A stretch of 64,000 bases of DNA from Anabaena sp. WA102 (GTDB lineage Bacteria > Cyanobacteriota > Cyanobacteriia > Cyanobacteriales > Nostocaceae). The translations under genes were made by a program, and so were the position numbers. The stretch's first letter is position 1; each line of letters starts with the position of its first letter. Below are positions 43,160 through 51,364 of this stretch, piece by piece. The DNA lies in the NCBI RefSeq assembly GCF_001277295.1, contig NZ_CP011456.1, positions 248,001 through 312,000 of the forward strand, written 5' to 3'. The notes under the pieces are model-generated. The model made no database searches, was not told the DNA's origin, and worked only from the letters and a program-made list of their open reading frames with translations.

Positions 43160-43575
43160 GAAAACGAGCTAAATTCTTATGTGAATATTGCCACTCTCCT
43201 GAATACCTGAGTCCCGACCGTTTTACCATTGACCATATTATGCCCCAGTCTTTGGGGGGTTCAGATGAATTGGATAATTTAGCTTTGGCTTGTCATCGCT
43301 GTAATGAGCGTCATTATAATTTTATAGTAGCTACTGATCCTAAAACTCAAGAGAAAGTTGCTTTATTTAACCCTCGTCAGCAAGAATGGTCAGAGCATTT
43401 TATCTGGACAAAAGATGGTATAAAAATTGTAGGTAGAACGCCTACAGGAAGAGCTACTAGCGATCGCTTTGATTTCAATGATAAACGACGTGATGAGCCT
43501 TCTATTCAAGTTGCTCGGCATTTTTGGGTAGAAGCAGGTTGGCATCCACCACTATTAGATCCACGTCAAGAATAA
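43129..43575 (+). CDS. HNH endonuclease
   Basis: 148 residues. The HNH motif is visible: CEYCHSPEYLSPDRFTIDHI with IMPQSLGGSDELDNLALACH, i.e. two CxxC pairs (CEYC, CHRC) binding zinc, the DH pair and the conserved Asn. The C-terminal part, WTKDGIKIVGRTPTGRAT and FWVEAGWHPP, is shared with the broken paralogue at 45.4 kb. Probably a small DNA nuclease of mobile or defensive origin. The GTG/ATG region at 43129 overlaps the upstream small gene. Confidence 0.82.
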   Translation: MVSEPTRRLIRKRAKFLCEYCHSPEYLSPDRFTIDHIMPQSLGGSDELDNLALACHRCNERHYNFIVATDPKTQEKVALFNPRQQEWSEHFIWTKDGIKIVGRTPTGRATSDRFDFNDKRRDEPSIQVARHFWVEAGWHPPLLDPRQE

Positions 43576-43639
43576 AAATCAATTTCCTTGGATGTTGACT
43601 CTGACGGAACAGGAAAGATGACAAGAGGAAAGATTTATA

Positions 43640-43751
43640 GGCGTTGCTGATTTTAGGGATGAAAATAATTTTGCATACGTTCAAGACTCTTGTAGAGACG
43701 TTCCATGGAACGTCTCTACCTCCAAAAATCATACGCCAATTCAGCAACGCC
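43640..43751. repeat. Miniature element family C, copy 3
   Basis: 112 bp with ends GGCGTTGCTGA and TCAGCAACGCC and a central GAGACGTTCCATGGAACGTCTC palindrome. It abuts the 3' side of a broken PIN-toxin gene and probably took part in its loss. Confidence 0.75.
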
Positions 43752-43851
43752 GGATATAGAAGCCGACCGCAGGTATTGCTATTTACACTGTACATGGATC
43801 ATTACGCTGCACAAGACGTAATAAAATATTCGTATCTACTAAATATTCCAT
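43752..43851 (-). pseudogene. Truncated PIN-domain toxin
   Basis: Starts 3 bases after the antitoxin stop with MEYLVDTNILLRLVQRNDP, the canonical first strand of VapC-like PIN toxins with catalytic Asp6. It then meets a stop after 22 codons. A shifted frame continues with a PIN-like CGRLLYP before the family C element ends all homology. The nuclease is therefore lost. Confidence 0.75.
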
Positions 43852-43853
43852 TT

Positions 43854-44141
43854 TTAATAATGATCCTCATAAATACTCTCACGGCTAACAGCATAATCTG
43901 ATAGAATAGGCGCATTTGCACCAACAGAAGCTACAAAATCATCAGCTAATTCATCTAAAGTCTTTTCAAATTCTTCCTGAGTTATCAAAAACTCCTCTAA
44001 ACTTGCTTTACTTTTTCGTTGTGCTTCTTCAATAATTAACTGTTGTAAATATTCACTCGCTGAACTATAACCACCTTCAACAATTTCGTAATCAATAAAA
44101 CTTTTCAGTGATTCAGGTACAGAAATATTAATATTGGTCAT
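43854..44141 (-). CDS. ParD-like antitoxin with PIN-antitoxin tail
   Basis: 95 residues from the ATG giving MTNINISVPESLKSFIDYEI. Residues 1-45 resemble a ParD/RHH DNA-binding antitoxin (GGYSSASEYLQQLIIEEAQ). Residues 65-95, ending LSDYAVSRESIYEDHY, match the C-terminal neutralising tail common in cyanobacterial antitoxins of PIN toxins. A ParD DNA-binding head with a VapC-type tail fits the broken PIN toxin that follows. An upstream in-frame ATG adds 7 residues and is less likely. Confidence 0.65.
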   Translation of the reverse strand: MTNINISVPESLKSFIDYEIVEGGYSSASEYLQQLIIEEAQRKSKASLEEFLITQEEFEKTLDELADDFVASVGANAPILSDYAVSRESIYEDHY

Positions 44142-44210
44142 AGTTTTGAACTTAGGTTTCACTAGGTTGCTTGTATATTAACATAGATTATGTTAATAAT
44201 TGAGATTTAA

Positions 44211-44614
44211 TTAACTAACAGCAAAATCTGTATATTTGCGGACGGAAGGCAATTGAAAACCTAAAACAATATCTTCTTTCGGTACACCTAATTCAACTAA
44301 TTCATTGGCAATTCCTACCTCTGTACCATCCTGCTGAATCCAAATTTTATCATCAATAATGTCTAGATGTAAAACAGGTCCATAAATACGATTTTGATCA
44401 CGCCAACCCACATATACTCCATCCATCTTGAAAACTTGGGTTTTCGCCATAGAAAAACTATAGGTTTCAACTTAGACGGGGTTTAAATTAATTGATAATG
44501 GTTATTTTCAATATCAAAAATCGTTTGTGCTTGAATGCGTTTATCCCAAACCATACTAGCGTGTTGTTTGAGTAAATTCTGAATATATTGCTGATATTCT
44601 TCTAATTTTGCCAT
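44211..44614 (-). pseudogene. xisI: xisI, split by a ~68-bp insertion with frameshift
   Basis: The N-terminal part (44614-44483) reads MAKLEEYQQYIQNLLKQHAS and stops after IENNHYQLI. The rest resumes in another frame (44211-44440) as VYVGWRDQNRIYGPVLHLDI, then WIQQDGTEVGI and VPKEDIVLGFQLP. Together these cover a whole XisI of about 111 residues, with about 68 extra bases between. XisI acts with XisH as an excision-control factor of the fdxN element in Anabaena, but is widespread outside it. An AGGAGG site precedes the start, and its ATG overlaps the xisH stop region. Confidence 0.8.
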
Positions 44615-45194
44615 TGTGATATTACCTCCTGTTCAATATTATAAACTACTAAACAAAGTTGATTTGTTTTAATAACTGATTGAATAAAAGGCAAGATAAA
44701 AAATTCATTGTAAACAGTAATAGGAACTGCTAAATATAAGAGGATGTTTGAAAAGTGGTATTCCGTAATTTTCATCACATTGCTACCCCCCTTAGTCCCC
44801 CCTTGTAAAGGGGGGAAACAATAAAAATCCAGTTCCCTCCCCTTTACAAGGGGAGGGTTAGGGTGGGGTAAAAAATATTTGATACATCAACCATAACTTT
44901 TCAAACACCCTCTAAAATTCGTTCTGGTTCTTGTTCTTGTAAAGCAAGACGATAAATTATAAATTGTCCTAATGCAGCATAAAGTTCCGTGATTTTTGAA
45001 GGATTAAGAAAACTTTTGATTTCTATAGCTATTTTTTGTCCTTCTTTTTCGGCTGCAATAACTTTCTCTGCTCCTAAATCAATATGTAATTCTAATGTTC
45101 CCGCTTGCAATGGATAAGGATCATGACTAATAAACCAGCCCTCTTTTTCTAGTGCTGTTTTGACAATGTTATGAAAAGCATCTTTAGCTGGCAC
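44602..45194 (-). pseudogene. xisH: xisH, interrupted by a family D miniature element
   Basis: Residues 1-93 read from 45194 (MPAKDAFHNIVKTALEKEGW, with LELHIDLGAEKVIAAEK and IAIEIKSFLN, the PD-(D/E)xK-like core) up to PERIL. They then run into the element and stop. Beyond it (44736-44602) the sequence resumes with YLAVPITVYNEFF, LPFIQSVIKTNQLCLVVYN and EVISQWQN. Removing the element and one TTA copy restores PERIL-YLAVP in frame, the normal XisH junction. The gene is thus a recent insertional pseudogene. Confidence 0.88.
44740..44912. mobile_element. Miniature element family D, copy 2, within xisH
   Basis: 173 bp, ends GAGGATGTTTGAAAAG and CTTTTCAAACACCCTC, with TAA target duplications at 44737-44739 and 44913-44915. 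Nearly identical to copy 1 (31357-31526) over most of its length, including GTGGTATTCCGTAATTTTC and TTTGATACATCAACCATAAC, so it is recent. Confidence 0.9.
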
Positions 45195-45259
45195 GGTGTT
45201 AATTCCATTATAACTTGGTTTTACTAAGTTACTTGTATATTAACATTTTAGCGTTACAA

Positions 45260-45382
45260 TAAGTAGGTGAACACAATAAAACCAAACTGTGTAAAGAAAT
45301 GTAAAATCGCCCAAACCTTCTTCACTCTTGCCTCTTGCCTTTTGCCTTGCCATAACGACAATTTTCAACGCTCACCTACTTA
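45260..45382. mobile_element. Miniature element family A, copy 2
   Basis: 123 bp with perfect TAAGTAGGTGA/TCACCTACTTA ends, highly similar to the copy at 21729-21858. It directly abuts the 5' edge of an HNH nuclease relic, whose first half is missing. Confidence 0.85.
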
Positions 45383-45666
45383 ATGATGAATCGAATTTAT
45401 GGTTAGCTTGTCCTATTTGTAATAGATATAAAAGCGATAAAATAACAAATATTGATTCAGAAACAGGTGAAATAGTTAAATTATTTAACCCGCGTACTCA
45501 AATTTAGTCTGAGCATTTTTCCTGGACAAAAGATGGATTGCAAATTGTGGGTAAAACACCAACTGGGAGAGCTACTGTTAAAGCTTTGCATTTAAGTGAT
45601 GATGCAGATGTTTTAGAAGTTCGCAGTTATTGGGTACTTGCTGGTTGGCATCCTCCAGAAAATTAA
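45382..45666 (+). pseudogene. HNH endonuclease relic
   Basis: The frame reads NDESNLWLACPICNRYKSDK, then LFNPRTQ, an in-frame TAG (45505-45507), and continues SEHFSWTKDGLQIVGKTPTG and YWVLAGWHPPEN. It parallels the C-terminal two thirds of the intact HNH protein at 43129-43575. The 5' part with the first zinc pair and DH is gone at the family A element. Two lesions, truncation and a stop, mark it as non-functional. Confidence 0.8.
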
Positions 45667-45908
45667 TAAATTCATAATCATGAACAATTATGAAAATATG
45701 TCATAAAGATTTATAAATGTTAACAATTCAAAAAATAAATATATAATTTGACGTATTTTTTATTGAAAAATTATCCTAAATAAAATCCCAAAATATCTAC
45801 CAATAGGCTATTGTCAGAACAGATAAATTTTAGTTTGCTATTAATTTTGTTAGTCGTTATATTGCTTTTAGCACTGCAAAAAACCACATAAAAGAAATAG
45901 GAATTTTC

Positions 45909-46832
45909 ATGCACATACCCGACGGATTTGTTTCTGTACCAGTAGCCGCAGCCACCAGTTTAGCCAGTACAGCCGCCTTATTTGTAGCTTTTGAGCGATC
46001 GCAAACAGCCTTTGGCATTCGTCGCGCCCCCATTCTCGGCTTAACCACAGCCTTTATTTTCGCCGCCCAAATGATTAATTTTCCCGTAGCGGGAGGAACT
46101 AGCGGCCACTTATTAGGAGGGGCTTTAGCGGCAATTATTTTAGGTAGTCCTTGGGCGGGAATGTTATGTATTGCCACAGTTTTAATTATTCAAGCCGTGT
46201 TATTTGCTGATGGTGGAATTACGGCTTTAGGTGCAAATATTTTCAATATGGGAATAGTCGGCGTGTGGGTAGCGTGGGGATTAACCCAAACCTTACAAAG
46301 ACTATTGGGCGGTTCTCAAAGGCGTTTACCCCTAGCAGCCGGCATAGCGGCCGCAGTTAGCGTAGTTGTCGCCGCAGTAGCTTGTGCTATTGAATTAGCC
46401 CTTTCTGGAACAGCGCCAGCCAGCATAGTTTTACCCACCATGGCAGGTGTACATATTTTGATTGGTATTGGAGAAGGATTAATTACCGGGGGTGTATTAA
46501 CCTATTTAGCCACAGCCCGTCCAGATTTGTTACCAGGTGAAGAACACAAAGTTAGAGGCTGGTTAGTTCCCGTTGTCAGTATTTTGCTGATTTCGGGTGT
46601 GTTGTCTCTATTTGCTTCTGCTTGGCCAGATGGTTTGGAAAAAGTAGCAGAAAACGTGGGTTTTATCAACTTAGCTGAACAAGTCAGAGTGGTAGTACCA
46701 ACACCTTTGGCTGACTATGAGATTAAAGGTTTAGGGCAAATCGGCACAAGTATTGCCGGTTTGGTAGGTTCTACAGCTTGCTTCACTGTGGCTTTTGGAA
46801 TTGCTAAAGTTATGAAACCTAAGAATGCTTAA
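45909..46832 (+). CDS. cbiM: CbiM-type cobalt/nickel ECF permease with PDGLE domain
   Basis: 307 residues. The N-terminus MHIPDGFVSVPVAAA supplies the metal-binding His2 loop of CbiM/NikM. Helices continue through APILGLTTAFIFAAQMINFP and GGTSGHLLGGALAAI. The C-terminal part (about 215-307) has AWPDGLEKVAENVGF, the PDGLE (CbiN/NikN-like) domain, so M and N functions are fused. It is the first gene of cbiMQO; its stop overlaps the cbiQ start. Co2+ or Ni2+ cannot be separated by sequence. No riboswitch was recognised in the 240-bp leader. Confidence 0.87.
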   Translation: MHIPDGFVSVPVAAATSLASTAALFVAFERSQTAFGIRRAPILGLTTAFIFAAQMINFPVAGGTSGHLLGGALAAIILGSPWAGMLCIATVLIIQAVLFADGGITALGANIFNMGIVGVWVAWGLTQTLQRLLGGSQRRLPLAAGIAAAVSVVVAAVACAIELALSGTAPASIVLPTMAGVHILIGIGEGLITGGVLTYLATARPDLLPGEEHKVRGWLVPVVSILLISGVLSLFASAWPDGLEKVAENVGFINLAEQVRVVVPTPLADYEIKGLGQIGTSIAGLVGSTACFTVAFGIAKVMKPKNA

Positions 46833-47484
46833 AATTTCCTTGCCATTACGCTTGCAATTATCCCTCATTATTGTAATTGGCGCAGCGTTTTTAAAACATC
46901 ATACTTGGTCTAATTTACTAGTATATGGGGCGATCGCCCTTTTATGGGTTGGCCTATTACAAGTACCCATTCGTAAATTAAGCGGTTTACTTGGTGCAGA
47001 ATTAATTTTTCTATCATTGATGGCTTTGCCTTTGGGATGGGAAAAAGCCAGTTTTTTACTTGTGCGTTCCCTAATTTGTTTAATTACCATGAATAGTTTT
47101 TTATTAACCTTACCCCCCCACAGTTTGGGTATCGCCCTCAAAAGCTTACCAATAGCTGCCCCATTAAAAGAAAACCTGATCTTAGCCGCACAATACTTGG
47201 AAATCTTACTTTCAGAAGTAACGCAAATGCAGCGCAGCGCCCAATTACGTGGTTTAAATGGTGCAGCAGGATGGCTGCGTTATGCCAGTGCTTCCATGAT
47301 TGGGGCGTTGTATCTTCGCACCCTCGACAGAGCGGAAAGAGTTTATGCTGCTATGGTAGCTCGTGGATATAATGGACAATTACCGATAGATTCCCCCCTC
47401 AAATCGAAAGAACGTTTTATCTTGTTAATAGCTGGGGTGACAGCTACTTGTTTAACCCTAAGTTCCTACCTTACTGTTATTTGA
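46825..47484 (+). CDS. cbiQ: ECF transporter T component (CbiQ)
   Basis: 219 residues of the CbiQ/EcfT family, the coupling membrane protein of the ECF importer. Helices fill the N-terminal half. The cytoplasmic coupling motif is seen as TQMQRSAQLRGLNG (about 130-145) and ERVYAAMVARGYNG (about 173-186), with the two conserved Ala-Arg-Gly cores. It overlaps cbiM by 8 bp and is followed by cbiO after 10 bp. Confidence 0.87.
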   Translation: MLKISLPLRLQLSLIIVIGAAFLKHHTWSNLLVYGAIALLWVGLLQVPIRKLSGLLGAELIFLSLMALPLGWEKASFLLVRSLICLITMNSFLLTLPPHSLGIALKSLPIAAPLKENLILAAQYLEILLSEVTQMQRSAQLRGLNGAAGWLRYASASMIGALYLRTLDRAERVYAAMVARGYNGQLPIDSPLKSKERFILLIAGVTATCLTLSSYLTVI

Positions 47485-47494
47485 GTGGTGAATC

Positions 47495-48259
47495 TTGACA
47501 TCCTTAACTTCTAATCCCCAAATTTCCCTCTCTCAACCGCATACCAATGTCGTTGAAGTCCAAAATCTGGTATATGCCTATTCGCACCAGCAACCCGTAT
47601 TACAAGAAATTTCTTTTAGCTTACAAACAGGCGATCGCATCGCCTTAATGGGGGCTACAGGCTCAGGAAAAAGCACCTTATTAGAAAACCTCATCGGCTT
47701 AAAACATCCCCAAAGTGGCAGAATCTGGATTAACGGCATCCCCCTATTGCCAACCACCTTACCTCAAATACGCCAACAAATTGGTTTTAGCTTTCAAGAT
47801 GCTAACGACCAATTATTTATGCCTACAATTCTGGAAGACGTTACTTTCGGACCCCTTAACTATGGTGTTTCACCCATAGCTGCAAAAGATAAAGCCCATC
47901 AACTATTAGCCGACTTCGGATTAGAAGCTTACGCCCACCGTTCCGCCCATGAACTTTCTGGAGGACAAAGACGTTTAGCCGCCTTAGCAGCAATTTTAGC
48001 CCTAGATCCAGCCATTCTCATCTTAGACGAACCCACCAACGGACTAGACCCAGCATGGCGACGACATTTAGCTCACGTGTTATTAAAATTGCCCGTACAA
48101 GTGATGTTAATAGCTTCCCATGATCTCAATTGGCTAGGAAGAGTAACTCAACGGGCTTTAGTCCTATCTACGGGTAAAATCCAAATAGACAGCGACATTC
48201 AAACACTGTTGCAAGATGGCAAAACCTTAGATAAATTAGGATTGCCATTAGATTGGTAA
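47495..48259 (+). CDS. cbiO: ECF transporter ATPase (CbiO)
   Basis: 254 residues, ABC ATPase energising the CbiMQ importer. Walker A GATGSGKST (about 53-61), Q-loop FSFQDANDQLFMPTILEDV, signature HELSGGQRRLAALA (about 151-164), Walker B AILILDEPTNGLDP and H-loop ASHDLNWL. A TTG start (47495) is used because the upstream frame offers no ATG. Operon position and the CbiO-like sequence support assignment. Confidence 0.88.
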   Translation: MTSLTSNPQISLSQPHTNVVEVQNLVYAYSHQQPVLQEISFSLQTGDRIALMGATGSGKSTLLENLIGLKHPQSGRIWINGIPLLPTTLPQIRQQIGFSFQDANDQLFMPTILEDVTFGPLNYGVSPIAAKDKAHQLLADFGLEAYAHRSAHELSGGQRRLAALAAILALDPAILILDEPTNGLDPAWRRHLAHVLLKLPVQVMLIASHDLNWLGRVTQRALVLSTGKIQIDSDIQTLLQDGKTLDKLGLPLDW

Positions 48260-48343
48260 ACTGCTCAACACAGAAATTCGTAATTGCGAATTAATAATCA
48301 ATTGGCTTAATATTTAGGGGATTTTATTGCTCTTGGGATTTTA

Positions 48344-48832
48344 ATGTTGTTTTCCCGTCATTCAGTTATTGCTCCTGTTAGCCTGAGCATTGCTTTGTTA
48401 ATTACTAGTTGCAGCGAGACTAAAATCTCCCAATGTCAGCGATTAGTTACAGTTGTCAATCAGGGTACAGCACTGATTGATATAAAAAAAGGTCAGCAAG
48501 TATCAACTAGCTTGCAACTATCCAAAGACTTGAAAAATGTTACTAAGTCTATTCAGGAATTAAATTTAAAAGATCCCAAACTGCAAGAATTTGAAACCAA
48601 ATTTATCAAAATCTTTGATCATCTTAGTGAAGCCATAGCCAAAGCTTCTCAAGCACTTGGAGAAGCTAAAAAAGCAGAGGCATCATCAGATGGTAGAGCA
48701 AAAATTGAAAAAGCCAGAAAAGAAATTGATTCCGCACTAACAACAGCCGCCAAAACTGCCGGGAAAGAATCAGATACTCTAGGTGTTCAATTAAATAAAT
48801 ATTGTAGCCAAGCAGAATCAATTAAAAATTGA
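48344..48832 (+). CDS. Putative lipoprotein of unknown function
   Basis: 162 residues. The signal peptide ends in a lipobox LLITSCSE (Cys about 23). The mature part is Lys/Ala/Glu-rich and helical (TSLQLSKDLKNVTKSIQELN, then EAIAKASQALGEAKKAEASS), probably a coiled coil, with a late Cys in LNKYCSQ. Family unknown. It is co-directional with cbiMQO, 85 bp after cbiO, and may be an unrelated envelope lipoprotein. Confidence 0.6.
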   Translation: MLFSRHSVIAPVSLSIALLITSCSETKISQCQRLVTVVNQGTALIDIKKGQQVSTSLQLSKDLKNVTKSIQELNLKDPKLQEFETKFIKIFDHLSEAIAKASQALGEAKKAEASSDGRAKIEKARKEIDSALTTAAKTAGKESDTLGVQLNKYCSQAESIKN

Positions 48833-49010
48833 GAATTAAAAATTAAAAATTGTAAGAGTTATATCCTTTACTCTTCCTTTTTTAGTTTTTAATCTTGCTA
48901 AGACCTACAGACTGTACAAATTAATCATCCACAAAGATAAGGACGAATTTATTCGCATTACGAAAAGCATTAATACATTGTAGTGTGTTTTTGTGTAATA
49001 TTTAGGCACT

Positions 49011-49147
49011 TAAGTAGGTGAGCGTTGAAAATTGTCGTTATGGCAAGGCAAAAGGCAAGAGGCAAGAGGCAAGAGGCAAGAGTGAAAAGGGTTTGGGCGA
49101 TTTTACATTTCTTTACACAGTTTGGTTTTATTGTGTTCACCTACTTA
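49011..49147. repeat. Miniature element family A, copy 3
   Basis: 137 bp in the opposite orientation to copies 1 and 2, with perfect TAAGTAGGTGA/TCACCTACTTA ends and a longer run of GCAAGAG heptamers. The heptamer run length differs between copies. It lies in the 463-bp spacer before the GHKL-nuclease gene, 149 bp from its start, in otherwise plain AT-rich DNA. Confidence 0.87.
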
Positions 49148-49295
49148 CTGTTGAAGTAAAAGCGTGGCAAGCTAGATCGAAAATGAGAATTTAAAAAGAA
49201 ATGCTAAGTTAATTTAAATATCTGAACACATAAATAAATTTGTATATAGTATAGTAAAATGTAACGGATACGTAAATAACTAAACCCATTAAGTC

Positions 49296-51314
49296 ATGGA
49301 CATAAGTTTAGAAGGTAGAATTAACAACACCCCTTTAGCTGAGAATAAATGTTTATTGCCATTGTTTGAGTGTGTAGTAAACTCAATTCATTCTATTGAG
49401 GATTCAAAAATCAATAATGGATATATTGACATTATTCTTTTAAGGGAAGGTAATCAAACAGAACTCATAGAAGATGGAAATTTATCTCCAATACAAGGTT
49501 TTGTTGTTGTAGATAACGGAGTAGGATTTAACTATATTAACTATATGTCTTTTTGTACTTCAGATAGTACATATAAAAAAAGCAGAGGCTCAAAAGGAGT
49601 TGGTAGATTTTTATGGCTTAAAGCTTTTACAGAAATACTGATTGAAAGTGTTTTTGAAGAAGAAAATAATTTTTACAAACGTAATATAGAATTTAGCCTT
49701 TTTTGCAAAGGAGTTCAAGAAACTTCTAAGCAGAAAATAGAACTAAATAATGAACAAGAATTTTATACAAAAGTTGAACTTAAAAATTTCTTAAACCCAT
49801 ATAAAGGAAAATGCCCTCAAAAATGTGAAACTATAGGCAAGCAAATTCTAGAACACTGTATTTCATACTTTATTTTAGAAACACCACCCAAAATTAGAGT
49901 AATTGATGGAAAAAAAGAATTCAACATTAATACATACTTTAATCAAAATTTAGAATCATTCTCGGATAATGATGTAATTAAAATAAAAGAATATACTTTT
50001 AATCTTAAAGGAATTAAATATTACAACTCATCCGATTCAAGCCATAAACTTTTTTATTGCGCTAATCATAGAACCGTTATTTCTGAAAATTTACACAACT
50101 ATATTCCTAATTTAATTGAAAAAAGAAAAATTCGTGACAGAGAAGGAAGGCTTTTTACCTATCTGGCTTTTGTTTCTAGTGACTGTTTAGATCAATATGT
50201 TAATCAAGAAAGAACTAATTTTAACCTAATTCATAATCATGAGGGTTTTACAGAAGACATTGGACTTATTGCTTATAAAGAAATACAAAATGAATTAATT
50301 TCTGTAATATCTAATAATCTTTCTCCATTTTTACAAGGATTACAGGAAGAGAAACAGAAAGAAATCCAAAAATACATTATAGAAGAAGCTGTAGAATATC
50401 GTCCGTTACTAAAATATGCTACAGATAAATTAGAGTCTATAAAACCTGGACTCCCTCCAGAAAAGCTAGAAATAGAACTTCATAAAATAATGTCGAGCTA
50501 TGAACTATCCCTGAAAGAAACGGGAGTAAAAATATTGAGAACTCCTCTAGAACACTTTGAGAGATTTCCTGAATATAGCAAAGAATATTATGATTTTCTT
50601 GAACAGTATAATGATCTAGGGATGTCTAAGTTAGCAAGATATGTTATTCATAGAAAAATCATAATCAGTCTGTTTGAAAAAAACCTAATTGTTGATTCAG
50701 ATGGAAGATATAGTCTTGAAAAAGATATACATGAAATAATTTTTCCAATGAGGACATCTTCTGATGAAATCAATGTTTTTGAAAAACAAAATCTCTGGAT
50801 AATAGATGAAAGATTGTCTTATCATGAGTATCTTTCCTCTGATCAATCCTTAAAAAGACTAGAAAATTTAGATTCAGAAAGTAATGATAGACCAGACCTT
50901 TTAGTTTTCAACCATCCTATTGCTTTTGTACCAGATGAAGAACAGCCTTATTCTTCCGTTGTAGTAATAGAATTTAAACGCCCAATGAGAGAGGGATATT
51001 CTGCATCAGAAGATCCTATTGCTCAAGTTTATTCTTATATACGCCAGGTTAGATCAGGAAAACACAAGAATAAAGATGGTAGATTAATATCCCTTCGTGA
51101 AGATACACCTTTCTATGCCTATATTATTTGTGACTTAACAGAAGAAATACAAACTTTTGCTGTTAATTCTTCTCTGACTCCAACACCAGACCTTCAAGGT
51201 TTTTTTGGTTTTAACCCTGGATTAAAAACCTATATTGAAGTATTATCATTTAACAAACTTGTTAAAGATGCAAAACAAAGAAATAATATTTTATTTAAAA
51301 AATTAGGCATATAA
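49296..51314 (+). CDS. GHKL ATPase fused to PD-(D/E)xK nuclease-like domain
   Basis: 672 residues. The N-terminal GHKL/HSP90-like ATPase shows an N-box with Glu25 and Asn29 (FECVVNSIHSIED), G1 VVVDNGVGF (about 70-78) and G2 SKGVGRFLWLKAF (about 98-110), resembling MutL/MORC-type ATPases. A helical middle (about 340-500) follows. The C-terminal region has RPDLLVFNHP (Asp about 532), SVVVIEFKRP (Glu559, Lys561) and DPIAQVYSYI (Gln about 577), the D...ExK...Q pattern of restriction-type nucleases. No DNA-recognition partner or methylase is adjacent. A stand-alone defence or repair protein is inferred; I do not recognise a named system. Confidence 0.75.
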   Translation: MDISLEGRINNTPLAENKCLLPLFECVVNSIHSIEDSKINNGYIDIILLREGNQTELIEDGNLSPIQGFVVVDNGVGFNYINYMSFCTSDSTYKKSRGSKGVGRFLWLKAFTEILIESVFEEENNFYKRNIEFSLFCKGVQETSKQKIELNNEQEFYTKVELKNFLNPYKGKCPQKCETIGKQILEHCISYFILETPPKIRVIDGKKEFNINTYFNQNLESFSDNDVIKIKEYTFNLKGIKYYNSSDSSHKLFYCANHRTVISENLHNYIPNLIEKRKIRDREGRLFTYLAFVSSDCLDQYVNQERTNFNLIHNHEGFTEDIGLIAYKEIQNELISVISNNLSPFLQGLQEEKQKEIQKYIIEEAVEYRPLLKYATDKLESIKPGLPPEKLEIELHKIMSSYELSLKETGVKILRTPLEHFERFPEYSKEYYDFLEQYNDLGMSKLARYVIHRKIIISLFEKNLIVDSDGRYSLEKDIHEIIFPMRTSSDEINVFEKQNLWIIDERLSYHEYLSSDQSLKRLENLDSESNDRPDLLVFNHPIAFVPDEEQPYSSVVVIEFKRPMREGYSASEDPIAQVYSYIRQVRSGKHKNKDGRLISLREDTPFYAYIICDLTEEIQTFAVNSSLTPTPDLQGFFGFNPGLKTYIEVLSFNKLVKDAKQRNNILFKKLGI

Positions 51315-51364
51315 TTAATATGGAAATATCGCAATAATTAGCTTTCCAGATTGTGTTTCTTGAT

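Noticed and set aside
43502..43795. 97-codon minus-strand ORF
   Set aside because: It crosses the family C element and the antisense of the HNH gene; part of it is the shifted PIN-toxin frame.
45667..45908. Cobalamin riboswitch before cbiM
   Set aside because: No B12-box or the usual conserved paired elements could be seen by eye; a covariance-model search would be decisive.
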